Below are positions 41,752-51,661 of a stretch of DNA of 64,000 nt, in pieces. Position 1 is the stretch's first letter. Every line of letters starts with the position of its first letter. The stretch lies in contig JAHDVF020000898.1 in assembly GCA_022606425.2 (NCBI GenBank), forward strand, positions 279,001 through 343,000, written 5' to 3'. The notes beneath the pieces were generated by a model that was not told the DNA's origin, searched no databases, and was given only the letters and a program-made list of their open reading frames with translations. The DNA is from Lepidostoma basale (taxonomy: Eukaryota; Arthropoda; Insecta; Trichoptera; Lepidostomatidae). A program made the translations under genes and the position numbers.

Positions 41752-41779
41752 GTCCCAAATGCATTTATGCGTTTGGGAC
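41752..41779. repeat. Perfect 13-bp hairpin beside the piggyBac remnant
   Basis: GTCCCAAATGCAT pairs with ATGCGTTTGGGAC across a 2-base loop. The only non-Watson-Crick pair is T:G. It lies just past the end of the piggyBac coding remnant, where piggyBac elements carry subterminal inverted repeats, so it may be part of that element's 3' end. Confidence 0.55.
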
Positions 41780-41829
41780 GTTTTGCAAAATAAAAACCCA
41801 AATGTATATGGTCATATTAAATTTAATCA

Positions 41830-42155
41830 TTAATATATTTTTAAGGTATGATATTTTTCATAACACTTTCCAACGCACATAGCAGGTTTATTGCCACAAG
41901 TTTTACAAAAATATATTGTCCTTTTTCGTCAGTTTTTAACTGAACACACTATACACTCACGACATTTTTTTCCATTTTGAGGCATAAGTATACGCAATTT
42001 TCCATTCAACCTCTGTTGGGATCGAGAAAGTGTCTGCCTCTTACACAATCTAATACTCCTCTGTTATTACCGACCAATTCAATGATAATTTTGTCAACAA
42101 ATTCAAGATACTCGTATGTATATGGTTTTTGGTTTGCGACAGATTGGCGATTTCT
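41830..42155 (-). pseudogene. piggyBac transposase C-terminal remnant
   Basis: Minus strand ends with NGKKCREC, IVCSVKN, RKRTIYFCKTCGNKPAMCVG, KCYEKYHT. This is the cysteine-rich C-terminal domain characteristic of piggyBac transposases (C-x2-C, C-K-T-C, C-x-x-x-C-x-x-x-Y-H-T). Upstream residues KPYTYEYLEFVDKIIIELVG and a decayed RLNGKLRILMP region are compatible. The catalytic aspartates are not present. Stops occur in most frames. Confidence 0.75.
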
Positions 42156-42779
42156 CGGCTTATGTCTTCTTTCAATTTGTCCAGTGCGCTGGGTTTGTTT
42201 ACATAAACTCTTGCTTTAAGGAACCCTTATAAGAAAAAATCACAACTGCTAAGGTTTGGGGAGTGAGCTGGCTGTGCAATGTCCGCAAAACGCGAGATAA
42301 TTTGGCCAAGAAACTTGCTTCTCAAAAAGTCCATCACCTCATTGGTTGTATGGGTAGTTGTCCCATCCTACTGGAACTAGATCCTCCTGCGCACTAAACG
42401 ATTTCTCTGAAGTTCAGGGATAGCGTTGCAAATTGACCGTAATGGTTCGATCACCCTTTTCAAAGAAATATGGCCCAATGACACAACTTTTCGTTACACC
42501 ACATCCCACAGTAACCATAGGATCCACAGTAAAGCAGATGACGTTTATGCGGTTCTTCAGGGTTTGTTACCAACCAAAAACGAAAGTTCTGTTTGTTGAC
42601 ATAAGCATCCAGATGAAAATATGAACAGCAATGCAGGAATCGCCACTTTTAAAAAACGCCTCCACAACAAATGCATGGCTTCTAAAAATGTCCACGCGTG
42701 AGCTCTGAAACTCGTCTATCCCCACCAACTCGCTTAACAGTACGGCGGCGAAACCCGTCAGATCATTTTGCCGCCCCTG
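42156..42779 (-). pseudogene. mariner-like transposase remnant with internal deletion
   Basis: Minus strand, element order: FRSHAFVVEAFFKSGDSCIA (the N-terminal start of the DNA-binding domain), joined directly to FHLDAYVNKQNFRFWLVTNP, then GPYFFEKGDRTITVN, DGTTTHTTNEVMDFL, KFLGQIISRFADI and SPNLSSCDFFL. These blocks are in family order, but about 150 residues between the first and second are gone. The third catalytic motif reads SPNL where the family has SPDL. The 5' end is near 42779 (CAGGGGCGGCAAAATG) beside TA. The 3' side runs into the piggyBac remnant without a clear end. Confidence 0.75.
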
Positions 42780-42781
42780 TA

Positions 42782-43700
42782 TAAGAGAATAAACGGAAAC
42801 TTCGAGACCCAAAACAAAAATTATTTAAAAAAAATTTCACTACTCTAAAAGTTTTTTTTCTCTAAAATGGGTAGGCTGTAGTATACTAAATAATGAAAAT
42901 AAAAAAATAAAAATTAAGAATTTTTTTTATGTTTATTTTTAGTGTAAAATCTACTTATTATTAATTTTTTATTTATATTTTCATTAATTACAATGAACTT
43001 CTACCAAGAAATTTCAATCACCAACACCAATAATTTGTAGTATACTAGTCTGCAATATCCACGCCTATCATGTATTTTGTGTAAGTTATTACCATATTCG
43101 GATTTTCTTAATTTCTTTAGATTTTATAAGATTACTACTAAAAAATAAATTTAAAAAATCGGACGGCTCTTTTCAATCTTGTGGAATATTGGAACCAACG
43201 CGTCTACTGCCAACGGTAAAATTAAAAAAAAAATGGTTGAAGAAAATTATTTAAAATTTCTCAATTAGCACTGTTTGTTTCACATTCAGAAAAAACAGCG
43301 TGTCTTATTTTACTTGGTCGGATTTGGATGTTACTTCCACTATCTGAATCGTTTTTACTTAACACTGAATTATTTACATTATAAAATGATTAACAAAAAC
43401 ACAGTTATCATTTCGATCCATGGTGAAAAAAATATTTAAAAAAACTCAAATTGTTGTATTCGTTCACTTCACAAAATAATGGTCACAACATTGAAACGAT
43501 CTCCACAGCGAACAATGTACAGATACCGACTGACCAAGCAAAAATGTGCTCGAAAAACTACAAAGCAGGCACAAAATGAAGCTATTGTTTCAAAAAATGT
43601 TGAAGCTAAAACCTTTAATGCATTTTGACTATTAATACATTTTATAGAGAATTTAATCTTTTAATTACACAATTGTAAAATAAAAAGTGTCGAATATTGA
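42782..43700. other. AT-rich intergenic DNA
   Basis: No gene or repeat recognised. Confidence 0.4.
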
Positions 43701-43960
43701 CTCTAAATTGGTAAAACATAGGTTCAAAGATGCCGCTCGCCAAAGCCAAAATATTGGCGATCGGAGTCCTACACGTTAAGGGGCACATGGCATCACCAGG
43801 CACCGTTGTCCTCGCCGGTCAACAGGTAGCGCCACATGGCAGGTGAGGCGACGCACGTGGCGTGCACTCCCGGTATCTCAGGTTCGTATTGGTCTTCTCG
43901 AGAGGTGGGCGGGGCGGGAGGAGTTTATAAAACTTAATAACCCAACAAATCAGCCATGTT
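43701..43960. repeat. Dispersed repeat R2, copy 1, with promoter-like motifs
   Basis: Shares CAACAGGTRGCGCCACA and ATTGGTC...GGTGGGCGKGGC with 45470-45700. This copy contains, in order, an inverted CCAAT (43888), a GC box TGGGCGGGGCGGG at 43906-43918, TTTATAAAAC at 43924-43933 and TCAGCC at 43950. That spacing resembles an RNA polymerase II core promoter. No gene follows: the next ATG opens only 14 codons. Confidence 0.4.
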
Positions 43961-44242
43961 GAATACCACACACCTTATAAAGTTAAACACAGATTATTAA
44001 TAGACAAGTTTTCAAGAACTTTTATTATTATTTTGATAAGAAAACTCACATTTTTATTCACAGTAATAAATTGATGAAGAGTTCTTCACCGTTGATTAAG
44101 AAACCATAAGTAAAACACGCGTTTTTATAAATTATATTTGTATTTGTTTATCTAACAAGGCAAAATAATTTATCATAGGAAATACTAATATAAAGAAAAA
44201 TGTCCATTGTTTTGGCCGAAACACTATGATATTTTAACATTA
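43961..44242. other. AT-rich spacer
   Basis: Only the TTTTGGCCGAAACACTATGA motif at 44210-44229 (see 34517) stands out. Confidence 0.35.
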
Positions 44243-44505
44243 TATAACTGTTAATTCAAAAACTTTGTTTTATATCACAAATTGTATTTATTTTACTTTA
44301 CGGCCACTGCTTCATCAACCAATGTTGACATCATCAGGTGTTACAAAAATATATATCAAATGTCAAATTTTCAAATAAAATTTGACATTTGATATATATT
44401 TTTGTAACACCTGATGATGTTAACATTGATTGATAAAACAGCTGTCGTAAAGTAAAATAAATACAACTTGTGATATAAAACAAAGTTTTTGGATTAACAG
44501 TTATA
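44243..44505. repeat. 260-bp palindrome with a hammerhead-like core in each arm
   Basis: Arms of 129 bp (44243-44371 and 44377-44505) are inverted repeats with only about ten differences, separated by CAAAT. In each arm the same order appears: CACCTGATGATG, a GTYAAC-ATTG-RTTGAT stem, RAARCAGYKG-C and CGTAAAG. Taking the two arms together, the ancestral form would be CTGATGA, T, GTCAAC-ATTG-GTTGAT, GAAACAGCTGTC, with ACAGCTGT as stem III. There is no coding sequence. Confidence 0.85.
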
Positions 44506-45325
44506 AAAAGAAAAATGTAATACAACAAGTGAACTTTCAGATGCTGAAGAAAAGATAATTAAATACCTATCTATAAGGTAACAACGAAACCTCAAAGACA
44601 ACAAAATACAATGATAATAATAACCTATAAAATAAAACATCTGACCCCAACCATATAAGTATACAGACAAACAAAGCAAAACAATCAGACCTGACCAAAT
44701 TTGAGTCCTTAAAAATAGTAGGTACATAGATTGAATACGAAAGAGACAACAGACAGTACCTAAAAACTGATAAATAAATCAGGCGTACGCAGCCACTGGG
44801 CTAGAAACTGTAACAGATATCACTTACCAAATGCAAGGACAAAGACAGTGCAATCAAGGATAATGTATAACGGACTGAAACTCTACAGCGACCTACTATT
44901 GAAACTAAAAGCAAGCTAGACCTCAAAATTCGTATATTAGCATGTAAGTTGTAAATACCATTTTTTTTAAACCCAATTGGGTTTTTCTGATAAAAATCAA
45001 TTTAAAAAAAGAAAGACAAATACAATTTGATTTCCAGCAGCCTCGCATCTTACCTCGAACCGACTTATCCCATCGTTGGACTTTTAAGCGATTTTGCTTC
45101 AGGATGAATCAAACGGATAAACTTCAATGTAGATACCACCTGTTCTTTCAACTAGTTCATCCAAATTTTGCAAAATACAAATTTAATTCCGATGGCAATT
45201 GATATCGACAAAAGACTTGCAAATACTAATGGGTGTGTAAAACTTTTAGTGCAGTTAAATGACAAATGGTGAAATCTTTTCTTTGGGTGCTATAATCCTT
45301 CTAATAGTGAGTCTCTCAAGTATTA
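44506..45325. other. AT-rich intergenic DNA
   Basis: No gene recognised. Confidence 0.4.
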
Positions 45326-45424
45326 TTATTATTATTATTTTTTGTAGAATCGCTCTTTACATCATTACAGCGCGAGCTAAATCCATGTAAGGGGTATAGC
45401 TATCATAGTGATTCTCGTGACAAG
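45326..45424 (-). repeat. SINE tail type a, isolated copy
   Basis: Minus strand TGTCACGAGAATCACTATGA, TAGCTATACCCCTTACATGG and GCTGTAATGATGTAAAGAGC, ending in an AAT/ATT microsatellite. It breaks at the same TGTCA boundary as the copy fused to a LINE at 19205-19322. Confidence 0.7.
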
Positions 45425-45469
45425 ACTCGGTCCCGACGGTCGTATAAGTTAGATCCAACAATTGTGAAG

Positions 45470-45700
45470 TTCACAAAAGACTTATTATGACGTCACCCGC
45501 CATCAAAGTGATATCTAATTTCACTCGACAACCGTAGGTCTACTCGTCACTCAGCCAAGCGCCTTTTACTCAACAGGTGGCGCCACAGGTATAACCTTGA
45601 CGGCGTGCGGTCCCATTATCAAGAGGTATGTTTTTTCAAACTATAAAACCCAATGTTATTGGTCAATGCGTGAAGTGGGCGTGGCAAAGCACATTAATTA
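45470..45700. repeat. Dispersed repeat R2, copy 2
   Basis: CAACAGGTGGCGCCACAGG at 45571, TATAAAA at 45642, ATTGGTC at 45658 and AAGTGGGCGTGGC at 45673 match the 43.8-kb copy with different spacing. Two TCAGT initiator-like words follow at 45711-45719. No open frame follows that I would call a gene. Confidence 0.4.
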
Positions 45701-45779
45701 TGTATGCGAGTCAGTCAGTATCAGCCTAGCTCAGCAGATAATAATGTATTGACGTTAAAAGCTACGAAATTTACAATAT

Positions 45780-45999
45780 TTTTTTATGAACGAAAACATG
45801 TTTCTTCTATATTCACCATTACTTTATATTTCGGACTCATAATTAAACAATATATTATATTATTTTATAACACAACAATTTTAACACATGTCAAAACTGA
45901 GCATTTCCATAATAAAATTTGTTTAAATATTTATTTTGTATTTATTTATAATATTTTAAATACACTGATGAAGGGCATCTGTCTCCCGAAACATGTTCG
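45780..45999 (+). repeat. Hammerhead-like repeat (type with long stem-II loop)
   Basis: CTGATGA at 45964, A, GGG-CATCTGTCT-CCC, GAA, ACATGT, T. The flanking stem I is weak. About 150 bp upstream, GTTTCTTCTATATTCACC and GTCAAAACTGA correspond to blocks at the same distance before the 1838 motif, so the two belong to one wider family of elements. Confidence 0.45.
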
Positions 46000-46079
46000 T
46001 TTAATTAGAAACAATGTTAATTCATATTTATTATTTCTTGAACAATAATGTTAAACTCCAAATTCAATAATAAATATGA

Positions 46080-46218
46080 TTGAAAACGTCTGCTTTATAT
46101 AAGTTTTATTATAATTTATGGGAGTGACGCGTGTCACCTTTCTAATGATTTATAATCAAATATTTAATAATGCCTTAGTTAATTATAATAAAACTTCCAG
46201 AAAATAGACGTTTTAATT
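46080..46218. repeat. Foldback family A, best-preserved inverted pair
   Basis: Left arm AAAACGTCTGCTTTATATAA, GTTTTATTATAATTTA; right arm (reverse complement) AAAACGTCTATTTTCTGGAA, GTTTTATTATAATTAA. The inner part holds GGGAGTGACGCGTGTCACC and ATAATGCCTTAG. The layout is that of a small terminal-inverted-repeat element of about 140 bp. No transposase source is known to me. Confidence 0.65.
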
Positions 46219-47504
46219 TGTATGAGTGACATTTGTTTTTAATGAAAAGCGTGTCACTATTCCCATTTCCCAATATTCTGAAACACTGAAGCTTTGTTCA
46301 AGGGTTACGTAAACAAAGCGCATTCTTACTCAAATATAATTATAATCTATGTTCGTCGTTTTGTGGGCCCAACAAGGTCCATCCGTGCTTACAAACCAGA
46401 AGAATGCAATAATTAACAATTCATTTGGCCTGTTTTGTAATTCAATTATTCTAAAGCGCAACCAAAGTATTCCCTCATTTTTCTCGCATGGTGTCGAATA
46501 AAGAACTATTCTTATTGCACAATATAAATACAGAGACGACTGGAAGGAGGACCAGATTCAACTGGAAACTCTTACTTGTAACACGATTTTCTTACAACAC
46601 GTCAATAAAGTTTTTCTATGATAAAAATGTTATTGCGTGGGAAGTTATTCCACCCCAAAAATCTTCAGCTGAAGGATAAAACATAAATTTGGTGGCAAAG
46701 CGGCGGAATCTATTATAAAACATTGAATCGCTGAAATTAAATCTTCCTGTTTACCCAACTATAAATAGGATATGCAAGAAGAACTAGAAGTGTCGGTTCT
46801 TAATGTGTTCGATTCCTTACGAGTACCGGTTTAGTAAGGAAAATAACACTCGCAGTTTCATCATTTAGGTATATTAAATAGATACTTCATATGGCTATCC
46901 TCCGTATCGCGCTCCTGCCCAATGTAGAAGGAACGGGCCTGATACTCGTCGTTCAATCCTGGAGGTAAGAAACTTCCTCCGTAGCTACTGGAAATTGTGT
47001 AGGTACCTACGTAATCATCGGCTGTCACTAGCATCCGAGAAAGACTGTCCTTCTCCTGTGACTATGGAGTGCAATCCTGAAGGAAGACGTAGGCAGTGGA
47101 ACCACCACCGTCTCCCGTAATATGGCCTTCGCGGAACAATTAGTAAGAAGCGGAAGGGACCCTGCAATGAACCCTAATTGGAACTAACTAACTCTCTTAC
47201 AATTCAGAAGTAGGCACCTACAATTCTTCTAATACTTCGCTAATGATTGCAAAACGTAAATCCTTAAATTAATCCTTTTTCAGTAATACAACTGGGTCCA
47301 ATTGCAATCGTTTAAAAATAAACCTGTTTGTTGTACCTATCGTATTTTATATCAGATACAACAATAGTTACGTATTATTGTTTATTATTAAATAGGTCAA
47401 ACAGTTTCTTCGCAAGAGTTTCATTCGTGTTGAGCTAACTCACAAAAGAGAAATATCAACATAAACTCATTAGGTACATAAAGTTATCACAAATCTTTAA
47501 CAGA
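46219..47504. other. Intergenic DNA
   Basis: No confident gene. At 46890-47165 the composition is less AT-rich and phrases such as SRNMAFAEQLVRSGRDPAMN can be read. They may be the end of a decayed LINE, but I could not tie them to a family. Confidence 0.35.
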
Positions 47505-47694
47505 CGACTTTTGTGGCAGAGTGACTGCCATACAGAAAGTTCCGGGTTCGATTCCCAGTGTGATTATCACACTGTCTTTAGTCTGGTGTAGAAAAGGAAA
47601 ACCCTAACCTAAAAAAACCACCTTCTGTTCCCAGAAAACACTTTGCATCTTCGTCTCTATTGAGATACAATTAATCCTTGTAAAATAAAATAAA
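47505..47694 (+). mobile_element. tRNA-derived SINE with type-b tail
   Basis: The A box lies in TGTGGCAGAGTGACTGCC (47512-47529) and the B box GGTTCGATTCC at 47545-47555, followed by the same body as the type-a SINE (ATCACACTGTCTTTAGTCTG). After GTGTAGAA it diverges into CCACCTTCTGTTCCCAGAAA and the TCGTCTCTATTGAGATACAA tail also found at 5183 and 5615. The 3' end is A/TAAAA-rich. This is the best-preserved polymerase III promoter of the three SINE copies. Confidence 0.8.
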
Positions 47695-48104
47695 ATATTA
47701 TTCCCTACAGCTGAAGTCGTAAAATATTCTTCCGTGTTCAAATACAAAATATAATATGAGTACATATTAGTCACAATTCTTCCGCGACACTGTGACATTG
47801 ACAGAAACATACTATCATCGTGATTCACCGCAATGGAATCGGAACAATATCGTTTGTAAGGTTAGGATCACATTCCAGGCAGATTGTTTCCAATAGTGTG
47901 AGCGACAGTATGTTTACAAAAAAACTTGATTCTGTTTTTATTTTATTTTTTATGAATAGATAAATAAAAAATATATTAACAAAACGATTAAACTTTAACT
48001 TAATTTTTAATAGTATTTATCAATTTTTATATAAAAAAAACAAGTGATGTGACTAATGTTCATAATGATACTATACAGTGTTAAAACTTAAAGGAATTCT
48101 TTCT
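47695..48104. other. AT-rich intergenic DNA
   Basis: No feature recognised. Confidence 0.4.
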
Positions 48105-48400
48105 TCTTCTTAAACAGCCGTTGTCGTCCACTGCTGGACATAGGCCTCCCCCATACTTCTCCATGTATGACATGTCGTACGGGGGGTGGTTGACATTACA
48201 ACGCCACGCTTGCCAGACGGGTTGGCGAGGTGTCCTTCCACGTTTGCCTATGCATCAATATTATCCACCGAGGTTATTCACACTCGATCTCTAACATTTC
48301 CTAGAGTTTCCAGGGGAGACCAAAGTCGAGGAGGTGTGGATAGGTGCTTGGGATCAGATCAATCCTCCAGCGTAGCATGGCCATCACCACGATGATGGCC
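48105..48400 (-). pseudogene. LINE 3' end (RTE-like) and adjoining decayed sequence
   Basis: Minus strand: KYGGGLCPAVDDNGCLRRRK just before an AAG-type tail (plus-strand TTCTTCTTC at 48101-48109). The phrase GGLCPAVDD is a hallmark of RTE-like LINE ends. Sequence to 48400 is GC-richer and probably part of the same element, but frames are broken. Confidence 0.6.
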
Positions 48401-48404
48401 ATGC
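48375..48404. repeat. Perfect 12-bp hairpin
   Basis: GCATGGCCATCA and TGATGGCCATGC pair perfectly across CCACGA. It lies in the GC-richer end of the LINE remnant. No terminator or regulatory role can be supported in this genome. Confidence 0.6.
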
Positions 48405-48419
48405 ACCGCTCGAAGACTC

Positions 48420-49479
48420 AATATGATTCCCCTTACTCCCCCCTCTCCCCTTAAAGGAATTTGTTTTATTTTATTGTTTCAAATATCTAGTGTCCCGGCA
48501 AACAGAGTCTGGAAATTCATTTTTTCTGCCAAATTTGTATTATTAAAAACAAAACCACAAACACAATCATGTGCTTCCACCGTTAAAATTAATGTATTTT
48601 GTGATCACCGAGTATTTTAGAAGCTATTGCCGTAAACTTCGCCTACTATGACCCAGGAACCAATCGGATAGCGTAATATAACCAATTTAGGAGGTGCTAC
48701 TAACACTATTGCTAATCTCCCTGAAGTGAATAAACTATACGTTACTGTGGAGTCACGGTCCCAACGTTTCGTGTCGTGACAGCGATCGCTCGGCCAACAT
48801 GACACATCAAGTCAATATGCTTCTAGAATTATTAACCACCCTACGTATTTGAACGTACGTGATACGTTCACCGTGACTGTACCATTCTGCGCTATCCCGT
48901 ATCACGCACGCGCTTGAGAAAAATTACTGTACCTAAAATGTACAAACTGTTAGAGATACAACACACTCGAGTACAAGTCTTCATAAATATGATAGTTTTA
49001 CAAGGGGCAGGCGAAGTGTGCGGCCGAGTATTTGACGTTTCGTATTTAAAAAAATAAAATTAATATATAATTAAATTTCATTAACCTCCTTTTTTGCACG
49101 TTTCTCGGAAAATAACCTAAAGGTAGGGCGGTTAACTCGACTGGCTTCCTTTGGAAGCGCACGTGTATATTTTGCAAGCAACGATATCCAAGAACTCGAT
49201 TAGAATTTTTAGCCGATATAAATTTTAACACATGGCATTTCTTAGATGTTATTTTCATTTAGAATTTATTTATGCGAATGTCGAAATTGCTTACCAGCAT
49301 TATTAGGCAGCATTATTACTAAAGTGCTTGACTCAGATATTGAAATAAAATGCTGAATTGAAGTTGAGTGTACTGTATCTAATATTGCAACAATGATCTT
49401 AACCTGGAATTCCGACAAAGAATGCTTAAATATTAAATAAAGTCTGTTCTTGTATATGACTGTGAAACTCTTACTTTGA
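48420..49479. other. Intergenic DNA
   Basis: No gene recognised. Several 60-70 codon frames look like chance. Confidence 0.4.
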
Positions 49480-49700
49480 AAGTGAATATTATGAACCGGT
49501 TGGAGGCGTTTGAGATGTAAATATACGGCAGAATGCTCCGTATACCGTGGACTGATAGTTGAAATCTACTACAAAAAGCGAGAGCCAATAGAGAGCTGTG
49601 TATGTTAGAAAGGTTTACATATGTGCTAAGGGGAGAAAAATACTCATAGGTAAAATAGAGGGACGTCGCGGTCGGGTAGAAGGCAGTTGTCCTGGCTACG
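49480..49700 (+). pseudogene. LINE C-terminal fragment (family 7)
   Basis: NIMNRLEAFEM, IYGRMLRIPWTDS, then QKARANRELC and LRGEKYS match the better copy at 53258-53695 in order, with stops between them. Confidence 0.6.
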
Positions 49701-49794
49701 AACTTTTATAATGATGTTCACTGGGACATTAAAATAATTACAATTTTTAACAAAGAATCTAATTTAATTTAAAAATTTGGGTATGTGATGTGTT

Positions 49795-49935
49795 TATTGT
49801 TGAAGTACTTATTTCTTCTACGTTTATTCTACTTTCATCCTTCTTTTGCCAGTTCCATGCATCACTCCCATACATAAGGGTCGGCACAAGAACACCATTG
49901 TGCACTGCGATCTTAGCTTTTTTTGATAGACTGTT
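49795..49935 (-). pseudogene. LINE family 1 internal fragment
   Basis: Minus strand AVHNGVLVPTLMYGSDAWNW followed by QKKDESRINV, the post-RT block of the family. It has no 3' end, so it is an internal piece cut at both sides. It sits 20 bp from a younger LINE insertion. Confidence 0.75.
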
Positions 49936-49965
49936 AATTGAGGCACTTTATTATTGAAACGTTCA

Positions 49966-50931
49966 TCATCATCATCATCCTAAGCTCGACAGCCCTGGGT
50001 GGGCCTTGGCTGAATCCAGGAGCTTCCTCCATTCTTGTCTGTTTGATGCCCCCATTCTCCAATTTCTCACTTGCAACACCGATGCATCCGTGTTGACATT
50101 GTCCATCCATCGCATTTTGGGCCTTCCTGGTCTTCTACGTCCCTGTGGTACTGAGAGCGTGAGGCGTTTTGTAGGGTTGTCGTCGTCCATTCTGATTATG
50201 TGACCAGCCCATCTCAGGCGCCCTACTTTGACGGATCTGATTACATCGGGCTCTTTATAGATATCATATAGCTCTCGGTTATATCGACGACGCCAACCAT
50301 TGTGGTCTCTCACTGGGCCATATATTGTCCTAAGAACCCTTCTTTCAAATGCTGCGATGGACCTTTCAGTGTGTTTTGTCATCACCCAGGTTTCAGAGGC
50401 ATATGTGAGGACTGGTTTGATCAGGGTCTTGTACAATAGTGTTTTTGTGGTTCTTCGTAGTAATTTGGATCTTAACTGTTTTTGGAGAGCGTAGTAACAT
50501 CGGTTTGCTGCCATTATCCTTCTGTCAATTTCTTCTCGGGTGTTATTATCACTGGTAACTGTTGAGCCTAAGTATGTAAATGAATTAATTATTTCAAAGT
50601 TGTAATTTGCAGCTGAGAAAACCTGGGGGTATGGATATGTGGTATTAGAAGCAATCATCAATTTTGTTTTATCTTCATTTATGACAAGTCCCATTATTTT
50701 TGCTTTTTCCTCCAATGCTACAAACGCTTCACGGGTAGCTTCAAGTGACCGTCCCACAATATCTATGTCATCTGCATAGGCGAGTAGCTGAACTGACTTG
50801 TAGAATATAGTGCCTCTGGTATCTATTTTTGAGTCCCTTATCACTTTTTCTAGAGCCACGTTAAATAGGAGACATGCCAAGGCATCTCCCTGTCGAAGGC
50901 CATTATATGTCTGGAATGGTTTTGAGAGGTC
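49966..50931 (-). pseudogene. LINE family 4, RT to C-terminus, with target-site duplication
   Basis: An open frame of about 320 codons: PFQTYNGLRQGDALACLLFN (RT), LLAYADDIDIVGRSLEATRE (YADD catalytic box), MGLVINEDKTKLM, FTYLGSTVTSDNNTREEIDR, YASETWVMTKHTERSIAAFE, RWAGHIIRMDDDNPTKR, GRRRPGRPKMRWMDNVNTDA, and NRQEWRKLLDSAKAHPGL at the stop. The tail is an ATC/GAT microsatellite at 49965-49979. GAAACGTTCA occurs at both edges (49956-49965 and 50932-50941), the target-site duplication. The reading frame continues upstream to 51027 but those first 32 codons are host flank, not LINE. It lacks the endonuclease. Confidence 0.9.
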
Positions 50932-51036
50932 GAAACGTTCACTTAATAAAAATAATCGTAATAAAATTTTACTGAGAAATTGGACAATTCTTAAGAGAAA
51001 TTGGGTTTTTTTAAATACAGGGAACATGATTTAGAG

Positions 51037-51653
51037 CAGTGTTTCTTAACCGTATTGAAAGAATCGCCTCCTTTACTACGGTAAAATTATCCAGCCCCCC
51101 ACACACACAAAATTCGAAATTCACAATTTACACTTTTCTCCACGTATGCATTTTATGCACTCGATTTCCTAACATAAAAAAAATTGGATAAATAAAAATT
51201 AAACACGTGATTATTTTTATAAACATTACGTTTTTATTACCTTTTTTGTCATATTAACATTATTATATTATTTCAATAAAAAAATACACGATTCCATTCG
51301 AAATATGAAATTTTTAATTAAAAATTAATTTAATGAGATCCTTGAGCCTCATGTGCTTGCCACCAATTTCGTAATATTAGGTTCAAATTTACTTAAATAC
51401 AATTTCAAATCTACTTATTGGCTTATTTGCAATCGATTTCGTGATTTTTTTTAATAAATGCATTACTGCACTAAAACTCTTTTCCACGAAATACGACGAA
51501 GGAAATGCTATGATGGGTAATTTTACTTCTTTGTATTTCGACATAACGCACACTGAAACTTTTGCAGCGCCCCCTAGATTCTAAAAAATTATAAACGTCC
51601 CCCCGGACCTCTAAAACGCCCAAACGCGCTGGCGCCCCCGTTAAGAATCACTG
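51037..51653 (-). mobile_element. hAT element, 617 bp, with 8-bp target-site duplication
   Basis: Terminal inverted repeats CAGTGTTTCTTAACC and (other strand) CAGTGATTCTTAACG are flanked by ATTTAGAG on both sides (51029-51036 and 51654-51661). The 8-bp duplication and CAG-type ends are diagnostic of hAT. On the minus strand LPIIAFPSSYFVEKSFSAVM can be read, the start of the conserved C-terminal dimerisation region of hAT transposases (FPSSY-VE-FSAV). It is an internally deleted remnant of an autonomous element. Confidence 0.85.
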
Positions 51654-51661
51654 ATTTAGAG

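Noticed and set aside
46890..47165. Possible exon or LINE ending
   Set aside because: Frames shift repeatedly and no block could be tied to a family or to splice sites.
49975..51027. A 350-residue host protein
   Set aside because: It is a LINE polymerase fragment plus 32 codons of flank. The target-site duplication at 50932-50941 marks the element boundary.
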